From contig JAFKAC010000013.1 in NCBI GenBank assembly GCA_025766275.1, positions 1,364,001 through 1,428,000 on the forward strand: 64,000 bases of DNA, written 5' to 3'. The translations under genes were made by a program, and so were the position numbers. Position 1 is the stretch's first letter, and every line of letters begins with the position of its first letter. This stretch comes from Lactarius indigo. Taxonomy: Eukaryota; Basidiomycota; Agaricomycetes; Russulales; Russulaceae. Positions 1-12,002 of the stretch are shown in pieces. The notes beneath the pieces were generated by a model. It was not told the origin of the DNA and ran no database searches. It saw only the letters and a list, made by a program, of their open reading frames with translations.

Positions 1-125
1 GTGAGGTTTTGTGGGACAGTCCAGTTTGTGTTGCCAGTTTTCTTTGGCTTTGCATTGGTTTTGTATCCATTGATTCTTGCACAGAGGTGGATGTAGTTCT
101 TCTGGTGTTGGAGTACTGCTCTCTT

Positions 126-749
126 CTACTCATTGAACATCTCTGGTTTGTCCAGATCATATGTCTTCTCATATGATTTCTTTGGCAGTCCTCCAGTGAA
201 CAAGTTGATGGTTTGGGGGTCATTTAGTTGATACTCTGCTTTTCTTGTTGCTTCTTCAAACTTGTTGACATATTTGTCGATATCTCTGTCAGTAATTTTG
301 AGTCCTTTACACAGCAGTGTTTGAGCTTGTTCTTGTTCAAGGGTGTTAATGAACCTTTGGTTAAACCCTTCTGCTACAGCATTCCACAGATCATGCATGT
401 ATTGGTCTATCCCCTGTTGAATTTGCCTGTTGAGCCACTTGAGATAGGAGAGCACCCATTTGCTGATAGAAGCGCCCTTGATGTAGGAGAGAAATAGAAG
501 ACTACACCAGTAGTCATTGCACATGACCAGGGCATCTAAGTTCATGCCCCAGTAAACATGCCACTGCATTAAGAATGCATCAACTTTAGTTCTGTCACCA
601 TCAAAAATGGTGGGGGGCTCACTGGTTGATTTTTCATGTCCTCCCAGACCATGACCTACTCCCCCTGCTAATACTCCTCCCAGTGGTCCCCCTTCTGGCA
701 GTCCTCCTGCTGGCAAGTCAGGAGGAAAACCCCCCCCATGGTTCATCAA
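126..749 (-). CDS. Gag-like capsid protein of gypsy element 1
   Basis: A 207-residue ORF. It starts with a Gly/Pro-rich leader (residues 1-40) and continues with the retrotransposon-gag type core: PPTIFDGDRTKVDAFLMQW near residue 46, then a segment reading LLFLSYIKGASISKW near 85. A helical, acidic C-terminal half follows. Such gag proteins package the element RNA in virus-like particles. No zinc knuckle is present before the stop at 126-128, so the ORF may be truncated or the knuckle may sit in the next frame. The ATG at 749 gives the longest frame, but a short upstream ORF (746-928) overlaps it by 4 nt, so the original gag may have begun further upstream and been broken. Confidence 0.7.
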   Translation of the reverse strand: MMNHGGGFPPDLPAGGLPEGGPLGGVLAGGVGHGLGGHEKSTSEPPTIFDGDRTKVDAFLMQWHVYWGMNLDALVMCNDYWCSLLFLSYIKGASISKWVLSYLKWLNRQIQQGIDQYMHDLWNAVAEGFNQRFINTLEQEQAQTLLCKGLKITDRDIDKYVNKFEEATRKAEYQLNDPQTINLFTGGLPKKSYEKTYDLDKPEMFNE

Positions 750-1282
750 TAGGGGAAGTCATCCCCTGGTGGTCTGCCACATCCTAGTGGTAGGTCAAGC
801 AGGATGCTTTGCTGACCTCTGGACAGCAGGTTGGGTTGGTCTGGTCCTATTGCGCAAAAGATTGCTGAATCATTGGCAGTCATATGTACTCCCATTTCTG
901 GGTTGATGGGGTACAAGATTTGTTGCACCTCTTGTCATAAGGCAGTGGCCATTTCTCTTGCTACTTCATCTCTCATTGTGACTATCTCCTGTTCCATCAT
1001 GACTGTGGTAGCCATGTTATTTTCTATGGCTGGCAATCACACTTGGATTACTTCTGGCACATCATGGAGGTGAAGGGACTCAGCTCTTTGGATTGTATAT
1101 TGTTTGATCAGTCCAATGCTTTCTTGCAGTCCCCCTTCACCAGTATCCTTGTCTTCATGAGTTTCTTCACTGACAGCTTCTCCAGTCAAATGTTCTTGTA
1201 GTTGTCTGTCAATGGGACCCCAGTCAGCTCTTGTATTTTGCTCTCTAGCATCAATGTTGCACTGGTAGTTTCTTCCTGCTAG

Positions 1283-1531
1283 TTATATAACATCCCAGTG
1301 ATGATCTATTGGGTTCCATGTAACTTCCACCCAACACAAGTGATCAAAATTGAACTCAACAGGTCTGAACCTTGTAGGTCTGTTGAATTCTACAAAATAC
1401 CCTGTCTCTTCTTCTTGCTCCCTCCAGCAGGCTGCTCCCAGGAATTGGGTAGGAATGTTTTGTTCTCCCCAGCATTCTAGGTGGTATGGACGAAAACTTG
1501 TCCACTGATCTCTTGTAGTTCTTGCTGCCAC
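1283..1531 (-). pseudogene. Broken gag-upstream ORF of gypsy element 1
   Basis: An 82-codon frame between the LTR and gag, rich in Trp and aromatic residues (WTSFRPYHLECWGEQ). It ends at a TAA at 1283. In-frame coding-like sequence continues beyond it in other frames down to about 930. It is read as a decayed N-terminal part of the gag polyprotein or a separate leader ORF. No catalytic motif is visible. Confidence 0.35.
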
Positions 1532-1649
1532 AGTGGTATCTTGGTCTTAATGTAATGCCATCACAGCATTTGCTTGACTTGAGCTGATATTGGTGGCAAA
1601 GGGACTTAGCAGATGATGGTGACACTCACAGGTGTACACAAGTATATAG

Positions 1650-2060
1650 TGATGAACAGCAAACACAAAAGGCATACTCACAGTGACAAGAGGACTGTGG
1701 TGAGATATGCAGGGATGCTGGAAGCAGAGGTGAGACAGGGGAGTTGCAGTTGAAGCAGAGAGTCTGGCATACAACAGAGTGAAAACTGATGTGGACTGGG
1801 GCATACAGAGTACTCTACTTATACTACACAGAGGTGTGACACCAATACAAGGGAGGTAACATAGGGTCACAGAGTACAAGGAGCATTGTTCTACATACAG
1901 GACAAAAGGAATGTACTAAAGGAGAACAAGGCAACTAGAACAAAGAAAGTCCAGACAAGTATGATATCATACAGCAAACCCTAATACTACTACTACTAGT
2001 ACTAGGAATAAGTCATATTGTACATGTGATATATCCACGTCAAGTCCATGGTAGATTACA
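1650..2060 (-). repeat. LTR of gypsy element 1
   Basis: About 411 bp with TG...CA ends when read on the minus strand: TGTAATCTACC at 2060 and TTCATCA at 1650. Its 3' two thirds match the solo LTR at 14159-14770 and the fragment at 52797-53054. Its 5' third (U3) resembles the gypsy LTR at 44132 (shared CATGGACTT, ATATCACATGTA and TAGGGTTTGC blocks). The 5' border is the less certain end. Confidence 0.6.
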
Positions 2061-2400
2061 CCTCACCAAAGGAACCACACCCAAGTAGGTAAGTGTTCAC
2101 ATCCGGAGCAAAACATAACAAACTGATTGCACCTTGAACAGTTCAAAGAATGCTGACATGAGATGGGAGGGAGCATCAGTTTCATCTCAAACCCTGACCA
2201 AATGACAAAGCCAAGAAACAGAGAGAGAAGTGACAGGAGAGAGGGTTTTATCTGCCTCTCACATCAGTGGTATTGCCTTAGATACCTCGCTGAAAGCTTG
2301 GCATCTGTGATGGAGAGGAAGTCCATGTGAGTTGAGGTTTCAAGAATCGGTGTGCCCATCAGCGAGAAGATATACATGCACAATAAGCCTGATGTAAGCC
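2061..2400. other. Unassigned 340-bp gap between LTR and inverted repeat
   Basis: No ORF, splice-consistent exon or recognisable repeat was seen here. It separates the gypsy LTR from the outer edge of the large inverted repeat. Confidence 0.5.
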
Positions 2401-3848
2401 ATTCACTTTTTTGATGCTTGTCCCCAGGTCTTGTCCATTGTCACGACATATGGGAGATGCCTACTGTTGGAGGGGAGATGAGATAAGCAACAAGTGACTG
2501 CCTGGTTGGACTGTCCAATCCATAGTTGAGATTTGGTGGGATTTGGTGGGAAAGTCTCTGTAAATGGATTCCCTCCCCTCCCCCAAAGCACCACCTGGAT
2601 CGTGACTTGGATCATGTAACGATGGGCTTCAAGCTTGAATGTCAGAGGCCCATAGCTTTGAATCTCGCTGTAGGCTTTCTAGTAAATATAATGTATTACT
2701 CTAGTACTGGCCCATCTCATCCTGACACCAACAAGGAGCGTCGCCAATACTTCTATGGGACAGTTTGGAGTGGCCCAATGAGCCGCCTACTACCATAGTG
2801 TTATTGTATGCATGGTAAACAAAACTCTTGGGTTTCTGTACTAGTAGGCTCACTTCAGTATGCCAGTGTAACATTGTAGTGACCATGTAGATAATGGCGT
2901 TCAATGTTCATTGTGAATGGATTCTCAGTGATTTTTTAAATTTGAAAACCTAGTAGTACACTAATGACATAAACAAAAAGATCTATGTACCACCACTCCC
3001 AGCTCAGGCCCACACCCGCTAGTCCCCCACCACATTCTGGGCCTCCACCATAGTCCTGGCCCCACCTACACCCCTCATTGTGGTCAGGGTTATCACATTG
3101 TTGTATCATCGCAGTGGCCGCATCATCACATTGTCGCGGTGGTCGCATCATCGCATCATTGCGGTGGCTGCATCGTCCTGTCAGGTGTAAAAGGTATAGC
3201 CACTGACTATTAGCTATGAAGATCTAAAAAAAAGTAGCTATATCCTTGCCAGCCTATGGGCAACAGCTCTTAGATTTTTTCTTATCCTCCCCTTTGTAAT
3301 GGGGGCAAAGATTAGCAGAGTTAAAAAAATAAACTGATGCACTTACCCTCATATGCCTCATCTGAGGGGTAGACGTGGTGGGTGGTGATGAGTTTGCCAT
3401 CCAACTTGCAGAAATCCATGGTCAAGTGGCCACCCAATCTAGCCCTCCCACTTTCCCCATGAAGGCCCATTGGTCTCCCGACACTCGTCAGTACCGAAGG
3501 TGTGAAAAAAAAGGTAAACTTACCAAGGACAAGCCAATTCTACTCCTCAGTCTGCAAGCTTCTTCTGTTCGAAATGCGCATGGATGTGTGGCTCCAGCGC
3601 CTTCCACATGTGCTGTTTGGTGGAATATAACGTACCCCACAATATTTGCAGGCAGGCCATTGAGTGAAGACGAAAAGGATGGTGGTATGAAGTTGGAGAG
3701 GCAGCTGGGGAAAGCTGAGTCTGCTCTTGTTTTTGTTGCATGGGAAATTATTAGCATTAACAAACAGGTTCGCAAGACTGGTCCACATCGCTCATCTAGT
3801 GCCTCAAATGATAACATTCGTGGATAACACTGGACATAACATTTGAGT
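2401..3848 (+). repeat. Outer inverted-repeat arm, left copy
   Basis: The reverse complement of 30022-31502. Paired coordinates sum to 33903 in the distal part (2401-2935) and 33870 in the proximal part (3200-3848), so there is a 33-bp length difference near the degenerate repeat at about 3090-3180. Identity is patchy. The stretch 2620-2930 looks the same in both copies, whereas 3000-3848 differs mostly by C/T and G/A transitions. The homology ends abruptly at TTTGAGT (3848), where the left copy joins the inner arm directly. Confidence 0.85.
3540..3788 (-). pseudogene. BED-like zinc-finger fragment in outer arm (left)
   Basis: Minus-strand translation gives ACKYCGVRYIPPNST in one frame and HMWKALEPHIHAHF in the next. 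Together they resemble the CxxC...H(x)nH spacing of a BED finger such as those in hAT-type transposases. The two parts are in different frames, so this is at best a relic. The right copy (30053-30323) shows the same pattern. No transposase catalytic core follows. Confidence 0.3.
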
Positions 3849-3925
3849 AACGGCGAGTCGCGAACCTTGAGATTGTCATCGATGAAAATGCAGATGAGCC
3901 AGATGAGTGCTGTAGAAACATTCAT
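3849..3925 (-). pseudogene. Truncated first exon of the Crinkler-like gene (left copy)
   Basis: This is the mirror copy of 24444-24520: the start codon and about 26 codons, ending in the motif LKVRDSP. The reading frame then runs into the unrelated outer-arm sequence at 3848. The full gene exists only on the right side, which shows that the left copy is the truncated one. Confidence 0.75.
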
Positions 3926-5352
3926 CCTGATAGTATTTGGCCAACACAGATGAAAGAAAAACAATACTGGTGACTTAAACCTGTCAAGTAAATATATGTC
4001 TTACAGTCCAAATCACAGGTTTAATATTGAGTAAAGACAGAAGTAAAGTGTGCAGAGGGCCCATGATTGATGATGCTGTAAATAATATAATCACCATCTA
4101 CACAGCTACATATGTGCATGGCTACTCACCCTCCGTCATTCACTCACTCATGGCACTGCCACAATGCAGACCTAGTTTACGACTTTGCCTGCTCAGTCCA
4201 GGGTAGGGATTATACAAATGTGCCAGAGAGTAGCACGCTTGTCCAAAGCAACCCAAAAAAAATAAAGTTTTAGGTGAGTCACTCGTTTTAAAAAGGGGTT
4301 AGGTTAGACACACTGCCATATGTATTCAAAGAAGGTATTGACGTCACCAACTACCTTCTGCTCTACAAGAGTGTCAGAGACCAGAAGCCTGCATGCCCAC
4401 GCTGTCCTGAATTGGATTAAAAAGGCCATTGGTAGGTCAAAATTCAATAGTCACAGGAGCTGACCAGAGTCAGATCTAGAAAACTGATGTGATTGGAACA
4501 AAGACTGAGGCCTGAGGCCTGAGGACTGAGGATGTGATCACTGCGACTTTTCTTGGAGGGGCACCTGGTTTCCCCATGTGGTGATGGGATTGAGAGATCC
4601 CTTCTCTGCGCATTTTCTCTCAGCATAATAAATTTGCGAAATCGATCAGAGGTCAGCGTGAGCACAATGCAATACCTGTTGCAAAGATCAGGTCATCCAC
4701 CCTTTGCACCATGTTGAACAAGGTGTTGAATAACTGCTTGGTGCCACCCGCAATTTGTGAGACATTCTGCATGATCTGCAAGAGTTTGAGAAGAGGAGGT
4801 CTCTGGGAGCAGGGAGTCTTTTACCGAATGCTGAGGGGGGATTCAAGGCTGGTGACAACAAGGTTGAGGGACTGTGACACAAGGCAAAAGTAACTTAGTT
4901 GGCATCAGCAAAACAAAATTTGACCAGCTGTGACTAGGGGAACTAGCTCCTACCATATTTGGGTGTCACATGTCACATGTCACATCTAGTGCTCCTAGTA
5001 TGGACCACCTTTTATCTTACACTTGGATCCTTGCTCAGATCGCTTGCCATCCATGTCAAGGTCCATGTCTCTGCCTTAAGCTATCTAGGTGCTGGTGGAA
5101 GATGGCAAATTTGTGTACTCAGGATGCCCCAGGCCGATAACTAAGGATGATGTAGGGTAGTGGCCAAAGGCCAAGTCCAAAAAACAAGCCAAAAATTAGA
5201 AGCTTGCAACCAAGCTCACAACGAGGCAAGATGATCAGAAACGGTCCGGCCCAGTCCTGTTCCCAGTGTAGCTGAGCACACACTCCCCTGCAAATTGTGC
5301 CACCCAGCAAGAGGACACATTAACTCGGATATCAATGCAAGCTTTCAAACTT
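3926..5352. other. Unassigned part of left inner arm
   Basis: Only short unassigned frames (60-73 codons) occur, for example 4444-4665 minus and 4711-4893 plus. None carries a recognisable domain. All are duplicated in the right arm (23017-24443). Confidence 0.4.
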
Positions 5353-5604
5353 TCAGTGCATGACTACAAATATAATAAACACAACCATGACATGGAAGAG
5401 CATGAGGGTAGGAATATCAAGACCAGGTTGGTGTAACCTTGTATGTAGGGCAATGAAATTACTGCATATGTCTGATATCTCCTTCTTCATTTCCGCCAGC
5501 TGTCTCTTAACCTCCTTATTCTGAGCCAACACTAAAGCCACAATCTCTTCGTTCAGATCATCAAGTTCTTTGTATATCTCTGCCACCGCAAGTGATCTAT
5601 GCAA
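5353..5604 (-). CDS. Small coiled-coil protein with C-terminal membrane segment (left copy)
   Basis: An 83-codon frame, identical to 22765-23016 on the other arm. Residues 6-50 are charged and heptad-like (EIYKELDDLNEEIVALVLAQ, then KEVKRQLAEMKKEI). Residues 64-82 form a hydrophobic helix ending only three residues before the stop, like a tail anchor. It is probably the last exon of a longer gene, since coding-like sequence with Ser/Thr/Asn-rich residues precedes it. No family was recognised. Confidence 0.4.
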   Translation of the reverse strand: MHRSLAVAEIYKELDDLNEEIVALVLAQNKEVKRQLAEMKKEISDICSNFIALHTRLHQPGLDIPTLMLFHVMVVFIIFVVMH

Positions 5605-7746
5605 GGCAGCATGGTCAGGATGACTGCTGTTGACATAAAGCCCCGTGGGACGCCAATTGACTTGGTTGGTCCACCAAACAATATCTGATGCGCTTTGTTA
5701 GGTCAAAATGTGAGGGTTCCTTCTTAGAGGCTTACTAGTGGCTCTGAATGGGTCTTCGACATTAATTTCTGTGCCATCTGTGGTCACATCATTGCTACTT
5801 GCCAGTGCCTGATTGGACTCCGTGTTTGAAGTAGTTGAGGTGTTCAGGTCAGTGATCTTAGTTATAACACACTCGAGTGACAGAAGATACAGTGAAAAAG
5901 TTGTATGTTACTCACAAAGCCCTCATCGTTTCATTGGTCCCAAATGGTCATATGCACCTGGTACTGTGAGATAGCATTGAGGATGATTGGATGGGGGGTA
6001 TTGGGGGTCTTGATTTTTGTTGTGTTATATATGATTTTGTTTGGACAGAGTAGTAAGCCAGAGTGTCACAGTCTAATGTCTAACACTGGCATTAGGGTGC
6101 TACAGTAATGCACAAGCCGAAAATCAGCTGTGACCGGATTCAAATTGTTGCATGTTACATGGAGAGTACAACAAATGCCCAAGGTGGTTTCCTATTTAAC
6201 TGTACACATATATATTTCAATCATTCATCAGACGGGTGGTGTGCGCTTCCTTGTTAGAGTTGGTCAGATGGACTCAGACTCATGGAGACAAGGTACATGG
6301 ATCACCATGAGACTTTTATAGACTGATGACTGCTCACTCTATGGGGGTGCCAGCTGTGCTAAGGACCCTCGATAGAGCGACCAGTACAGCTGGGGGGGTA
6401 GCGCTTATAATCGAGGGAACTTTTGGGGAATGTCCATGTATATGTACTCTTTCCAGATTAAGATAATTGAAATCTGGTGTACCCAAAAACAGCCGATCAT
6501 AAATCTGTTACCTTTACTTTGGTAATTAGTATATATCACACGTACTACGCATCTCAAGACTCTCAACCTTGCTCTCAACCATTGGGCCTCACCAGCAGTT
6601 GGGTCTCAGGCTTGTGCAGTGTGTTTTAGTTAACTCTGTGGCCTTGATATGATGTCTGAAACATCTGGATTCCATGTTTACCCACTTGTGTCTGTCTCTG
6701 GGACTGAATTTTCTCAGGAGTCTCAACCAGATCCACTCGAACTTGCTGTGACCCAATCCTGTTTCAATGTTTCTGGGAGCCTTGCTGGGTCTCGGAGTCA
6801 AATTCGATGTTCAGGGTATGGTGCCATGCCTGGTAAAAAAGAGCCAATTTATGTGCACCCAAATGGTTTTTAGTATTAAACCATCGAGCCGACAAGCGTG
6901 CATATGGCCATGCCACAGCTGGGAGTACTAGTTCAGGATACTTTGTTGGGCTCCAACAGTGTTGTTTTGGATCGTGTATTCATTGTGGGAAGAAACAGCA
7001 AGTATTCTTTGATCCTTTCTGTCAATGTGAAGATACCAACCCCTCCTCATCTATCAAGTATGTACCCAGCTGTTGTTGAGCAGGACAATGTACACATTTC
7101 ACTCCAGTGCTAAACCCTAGGACAACCCAGGCATCCCACAATGGCCCAAGCTGAACCTCTGTGAAGAAAAGTAATGTCGACGCTCCGTCAACTTGTTCCA
7201 CTGCATGAAAGTCCAATGATGACATGATGACATCGGAGCTGGGACTCTCGTTGCTCACGTAGTTCATACCTTTCGCTGCAATGCACGGTGTCTCAACCAC
7301 TGTGCAGGAAATGTGTTTGTTTTTAACACTACTTATGAGTGTCGTCTGGCTATCCACATACCCCTCCACTCTCTCTTGTTGACAGACCTGATGCTGTGCG
7401 AGAATACCCAGGAGTACCTAAAGCACCATTACCTTGTGGGGTCAGGTATGAGGTGGAGGGCAAGTGGTCCTTGCAGGTTCATGTTTGCGCTCAACAAGAT
7501 CAGTATGTGCTTACTGTCTCCATACCGTCTTCTTCCCAGATAGACTGACTCTGTGCAAAAAGGCCTACACATAGCTGAAGCACCTCTGCCCCATGATCCT
7601 AACATTATGCCCCTGTTCCAGGTTCCTAAGGACGGCAGTCAACTTGATCAGGTTGGCTAAAAACACCAGTTTTTGTATGTATGTATGTTTTTTTCTCTGA
7701 TAACTACTCAGAAGGGGAACAAATCAAGTGATTCAGGAGTTTCTGG
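5605..7746. other. Unassigned part of left inner arm
   Basis: It contains several 60-115 codon frames without recognised domains (for example 7022-7369 minus and 7339-7548 plus). There is also a short palindrome at 6366-6417 with CCCTCGAT and ATCGAGGG ends. The frame at 7022-7369 holds one of the few base differences between the two arms (Asp here, Asn at 21000-21347). Confidence 0.4.
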
Positions 7747-8112
7747 GTGTGTCTCACTGCCACAGGGACCACCTGTGTCCAGCTCGGAACCCATCTCCAC
7801 AAGTGCAGTCCAACTATCAGACACTTCAAAGCTGACCGTTGGTGGCTGGCCAAACACGAACAAGATGAGCGAGAAGAAAAAGAGTGCATCTTAAAGGAAC
7901 GTGAGGGTGAAGATGTGCATAGCAAAACAGAGAGCCACAACTCAACCAAAAACTTGAAGACAGAAGCAGACCGGGATGTCCACTCCCTGTGCTTGGAACT
8001 GAGCACCCTCAAAGAGGACTACGTGGACCTCCAGGACAGACTCAACATGCTCTCTCACACCACTTCCCAGAACCTTGCTACGCAAGCCACAGAGCTCACT
8101 TTCCAGTACTAG
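7747..8112 (+). CDS. Possible coiled-coil ORF (left copy)
   Basis: A 121-codon frame, mirrored at 20257-20622. Residues 38-115 are highly charged with heptad-like Leu spacing (LCLELSTLKEDYVDLQDRLN), suggesting a coiled coil. No conserved catalytic domain is visible and the start is not supported by anything beyond being the first ATG. It may be an exon of a larger, now decayed gene. Confidence 0.35.
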   Translation: MCLTATGTTCVQLGTHLHKCSPTIRHFKADRWWLAKHEQDEREEKECILKEREGEDVHSKTESHNSTKNLKTEADRDVHSLCLELSTLKEDYVDLQDRLNMLSHTTSQNLATQATELTFQY

Positions 8113-9041
8113 TGTTCTGTACACTACCCAGATTACAACAATGCGACCCCAAAAAAACTCCGTGACACAGCTTGACAAAGTCAAAATTATAACTTACCCC
8201 ACAGCCAGTTTAGAACCCCCCCCCCCCTCCCAATATCGTACATGCACATCTACTTCCCGACAGTCAGCCAGTATGGACATGTGAACCACTGATGGCCCCA
8301 GATCAATGTCATTCAAAAGTCACTTCTGGCAAGGTCTTTTGTTTGGCAATCTATTTGCATAAGACTCGTCATCTCTTCTCAGCAGTCTTAATGGTTCACT
8401 CCAGTCCACACCCTGACAATATCTTGTGCTATATCTGACTCTTGGTATGTGGGTAGAACCAGTGGATAGTCCATGAAGCAATAGACATCTACATTAACAA
8501 AGAAACTTTGTGAGGCCAGGGGGATGGCAGTCAGCCAGCTCTAAGCTCTTAGTCAATTGTGTAAGTGTTTGGTATTATGGCGACTCCGAGTCAAGAAGGT
8601 CCAGCAGTGTCCCTCCTGACCTCGGCAATGATCTTCTGGAAGGTCTTTGCTCAATCTTCATTTTCACCTCATCTTTGCTGCCAGGCCAAACTTATGGACT
8701 ACTCATTGCCTTCCAATGGCAGTGTGCCTCCATTTTTGATGGCTTCCGCTGGTAAGGGATTGTCATTGTCAGCATTTTCGCCATTGAAACCACCTTGGGA
8801 GTCCGTCCACGAAACTAAATTTTCTGCAAGCCATGGAAGTCAAGGGTAGACAAAGTACGAGTCACATATTACAATTTACTGCTTCTGAAAAGTACCATAA
8901 GGTGTCAGCGTACACCAACAAAGTTTAAAAGTCATACACTTTTTCAGAGAAACAACAACAGGTCTAGAGAATGTTATAGACCAGTGCCCATCTACATTGT
9001 CAATGGGGTGTCAACACAAGACACCCTAATCTGACTCATGC
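8113..9041. other. Unassigned part of left inner arm
   Basis: It holds a 12-nt C run (8216-8227), the site of the only indel seen between the inner arms, and overlapping short frames at 8510-8849. The minus strand of that stretch reads as a plausible short exon (GGFNGENADNDNPLPAEAIK) but no gene could be assembled. Confidence 0.35.
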
Positions 9042-9043
9042 CA

Positions 9044-9155
9044 CTGTGGGAATTTTACAATGTAATACAATTCAGTTGCAAAAATCTGACCAATCATATA
9101 GTCATATTTCATGAAATAGCTGACTGAATTGGATTACATTGTAAAATGCCCACAG
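9044..9155. mobile_element. 112-bp MITE-like element (left copy)
   Basis: Imperfect terminal inverted repeats of about 32 bp (CTGTGGGAATTTTACAATGT at one end, ACATTGTAAAATGCCCACAG at the other) surround about 48 bp of AT-rich sequence. No coding capacity. Size and structure fit a miniature inverted-repeat element. A clear target duplication was not found. Its mirror copy is 19213-19324. Confidence 0.55.
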
Positions 9156-11094
9156 CGTCAGAATGGAAAAGGACAATGAGGAAGATGACTCAGAAGCACA
9201 CACTTTGTGATTTGTATTTCTTATTACTTCTGAATTTGAAACCACATGCATGACTCCTCCCCAGTAAATGTGCATGAGCAGCATTTAAATTTTGTGGAGG
9301 GCCCAAAGGGTGTGGCACTGGTATGTGGTTACCATATTTAGCCCAACTGCTGCTGGGCCTGGAGTGGGCGGGCACCACTGAACATGGGCACTGGTGATGT
9401 GCTCATGGGAGTGGGGGTACCAGTGTTGGACCGTCGCTGACTGGAAGTGGAAGTCAGGTAATACATGTATTGGCTTGTCACTGACTTGTCATTGACCATG
9501 AAACAACCATGACTTTACTCATCACATGAAGTAGCAAATACTGTACTGTAATCGATTACACATTTATATGTTATACTCTTCATTGCTCCTTGTCTGTCTG
9601 ATATGAGAGCTACCCACCCCATGGGAATAGTCATGGTCGTTTGCGGTCACCAACCCCATGGTCCAACAGTCATCCTGACTGTTACAACTAGTCACTGACT
9701 GGCACAACACTGGGGTGTACAGTGTGTGGATGGAGGGGAAGAGTGCACAGATTGATGCAGGAGGCGAGAGCTGCCGGTACGTGGGGGCCGTGAGACACAA
9801 GGCTGTCACTGCCACTGCTACCATGGTGGCATTGGCAGGGGAGGTGGGGTGGAGGGCCAAGGGAAGAGGAGGTGACAAGGGGGAAGTTGGTCCATGTGTG
9901 CCAATGCCAGTGCATCAAGTTTTCGGTGAGTAGCCACTCACGCAGCTGGTGCCCATGACATGGTGTTGCACCTGATGACGTGCGCCTCGAACATCGTCTG
10001 CACCACACTGGCCATCGTCCAGACGTATGGTTAGGTTTGGGGGAGTGGAAAGGAAGATACAGAGTAGCACGGCACCTTTGAATATGAGAACAGAAATCTT
10101 GATTTTTTTTTTGCCCTGCCCGCACTAGCTGTTTGTTGTTCCTTCCAGATGATCACCCTGCCATCGTAAGTGCACAGCACGAGCAAAATGGTTGGAAAGA
10201 AAGTTAAGTGCAAGCAAACACCGATGCAGCACGGCATGTGGCTACCCGACTCAAGCATCTTGCTCTCCTCTGTTGGCTATCAATGCAGTCCCCTAAGCGA
10301 AAAAGAGAAGAGGAACATTCAACAGCACTACAGAAGTTCATGAGGATTTTGCTGAACATCAGTGAGTACTTACAAAGATGTCTTAAAGCCAATATTCACA
10401 GGCACAGTTTCTGAACCTGTCGTCGTTCCTACAACACCTTCGCTGTCTTCTCTGCTGGCTGTAGAGACGCTCCCTCCTTGCGAATGTAGCCCCACCAGTT
10501 TGCAACCAACATCGTTGAATGTGAGTCTTGCGCTGGGGTACTGTCTGCCAATGTTGACACTCTTAGTGTGTTGTTGAATCTGATTTCCCCTGCATATGTT
10601 CTATATGCGTTTGCAGGCAACAGAATGGGAAAGGTTGAGCAAGGAAAAACTGATAAGTGTTGAGTGCTTGGTTGCTGTTGTAGTACTCGTACATTATTGG
10701 CACAGAATATGTATGCATTTGAATCCTTTTGTCCTTTCTAACTCCATGTGGAGTGGAAAGACAACAGGGAGTGGGACGAACTTGTGCGGTGCAGGGCTAG
10801 TGGTGATAATCTGGATGCCCGTCATGCCACTGTTGGGCAAGAGACATGTACTCAGTACCTTTGACATGTTCTTGCAGAGATGGTGCATGGGCTTCAAATA
10901 CCATTGGAGAAACCACTGGCGGCAGCTAGTCCATGTTCAGCTACCTCACGCCAACATTTTAAAGCTAGCAAGGTTGGAGAGCAAACTCTAGCTAGGATAT
11001 AGAAAGAGGTACAATGATAGGGGCAACGCAATGTACATTGACTGCTAGTCGTGTAGCATGAGACCTATATGGACAGTACCAAACACCACTTACG
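9156..11094. other. Unassigned part of left inner arm
   Basis: Short overlapping frames on both strands (such as 9688-10125 minus, 10208-10414 plus and 10596-10991 plus), mirrored at 17377-18680 in the right arm. None shows a recognised domain. The segment lies 3' of the Plavaka transposase fragment on the minus strand, so some frames may be decayed later exons of it. Confidence 0.4.
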
Positions 11095-11798
11095 CTTTGG
11101 TATGAGTAAGAAGGCGACTGGAAGTATGCCATTTCCATGTGCTTGCCTGCTGTGTTTGTGAGGTTCCCAACCAAAACATAGACAGGGTAGTATTCCAATG
11201 ACCCGTCCCAACCAAAACGGTTGTCTGGTCGATTCCAGCAGCGATGGGGACAAACATTGCCCCGTGGTTGTTTCAGTCTTGTCAGATCTCATCCTAGACA
11301 AACAGACTAAGAGAGCAACCCAAAAAAGACATGAAATGAGCAAACTGCCTGCTTGAATGCCCAATACCCAGACATGAGGTTCGATCATACACATCTGCCT
11401 TTGCCATTGAACTCTGGGTATGGAACATGGCCGAATTGATCCTTGAAGTCTGATGTCGCAAGCTTTCTTGAGTGATGGCCAAGACTCTGCAAGCATTCGA
11501 CTCACACATCTGTTCTATCCAACATGGAGGTGTTGAAGGTTTTAGTCCGGTGTAATTGAAGCCATAAGTCTTGAAAAGGAGTGAGCCAGTTTGGACAGCA
11601 TCAATTGTCATGTACATTTTCTTCGCGTTCTTCCATGGGACGCCGTCAATAGAATCATGCTTGATTGATACTGCTGACCATAGATTGCTGCCTTCCATGA
11701 TCTTGGGAGCCGATGACTGGAGTGTCACGTAGTGATAATGTGCCCAGTCAAACACGAGGTAGTCATTGCAGAACCAAAATGGGCCAAGAGAAATGCAG
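11095..11798 (-). pseudogene. Plavaka-type transposase, N-terminal part (left copy)
   Basis: Mirror of 16570-17273; see that entry for domain details. It lies on the minus strand here, so the two copies diverge from the spacer. It carries the same frame changes as the right copy, so the decay predates the inverted duplication or has been homogenised since. Confidence 0.55.
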
Positions 11799-12002
11799 GC
11801 ATACCATCCAACGTTGGGTAAGAAAGTGCACAACAACAAATCCTTGGGGGGTGTGATATCTGGATGTTTGAAACTTGTGTGTCCAGCGAGTCCAGGGAGC
11901 GATGAGAAGGTTTTTGCAGGGAGAAAACCTAACCCCCACCTGTCAAGCTGTTAGCACTGTCTGAAAAACCAAGGACCAGAACAAGTCGAAAAGAAAAAGG
12001 CT

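Larger units (their letters stand above)
1..2060 (-). mobile_element. Ty3/gypsy LTR retrotransposon 1, 5' end, runs off the left edge
   Basis: The 5' part of a gypsy-type element on the minus strand. It consists of an LTR (1650-2060), a degraded leader/gag-upstream region (750-1649) and a gag-like ORF (126-749). Protease, reverse transcriptase and integrase would lie to the left of the window. The gag upstream region is broken into short frames, so the element is probably inactive. Superfamily assignment rests on the gag ORF and on LTR similarity to the gypsy LTR at 44132. The pol gene itself is not visible. Confidence 0.7.
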
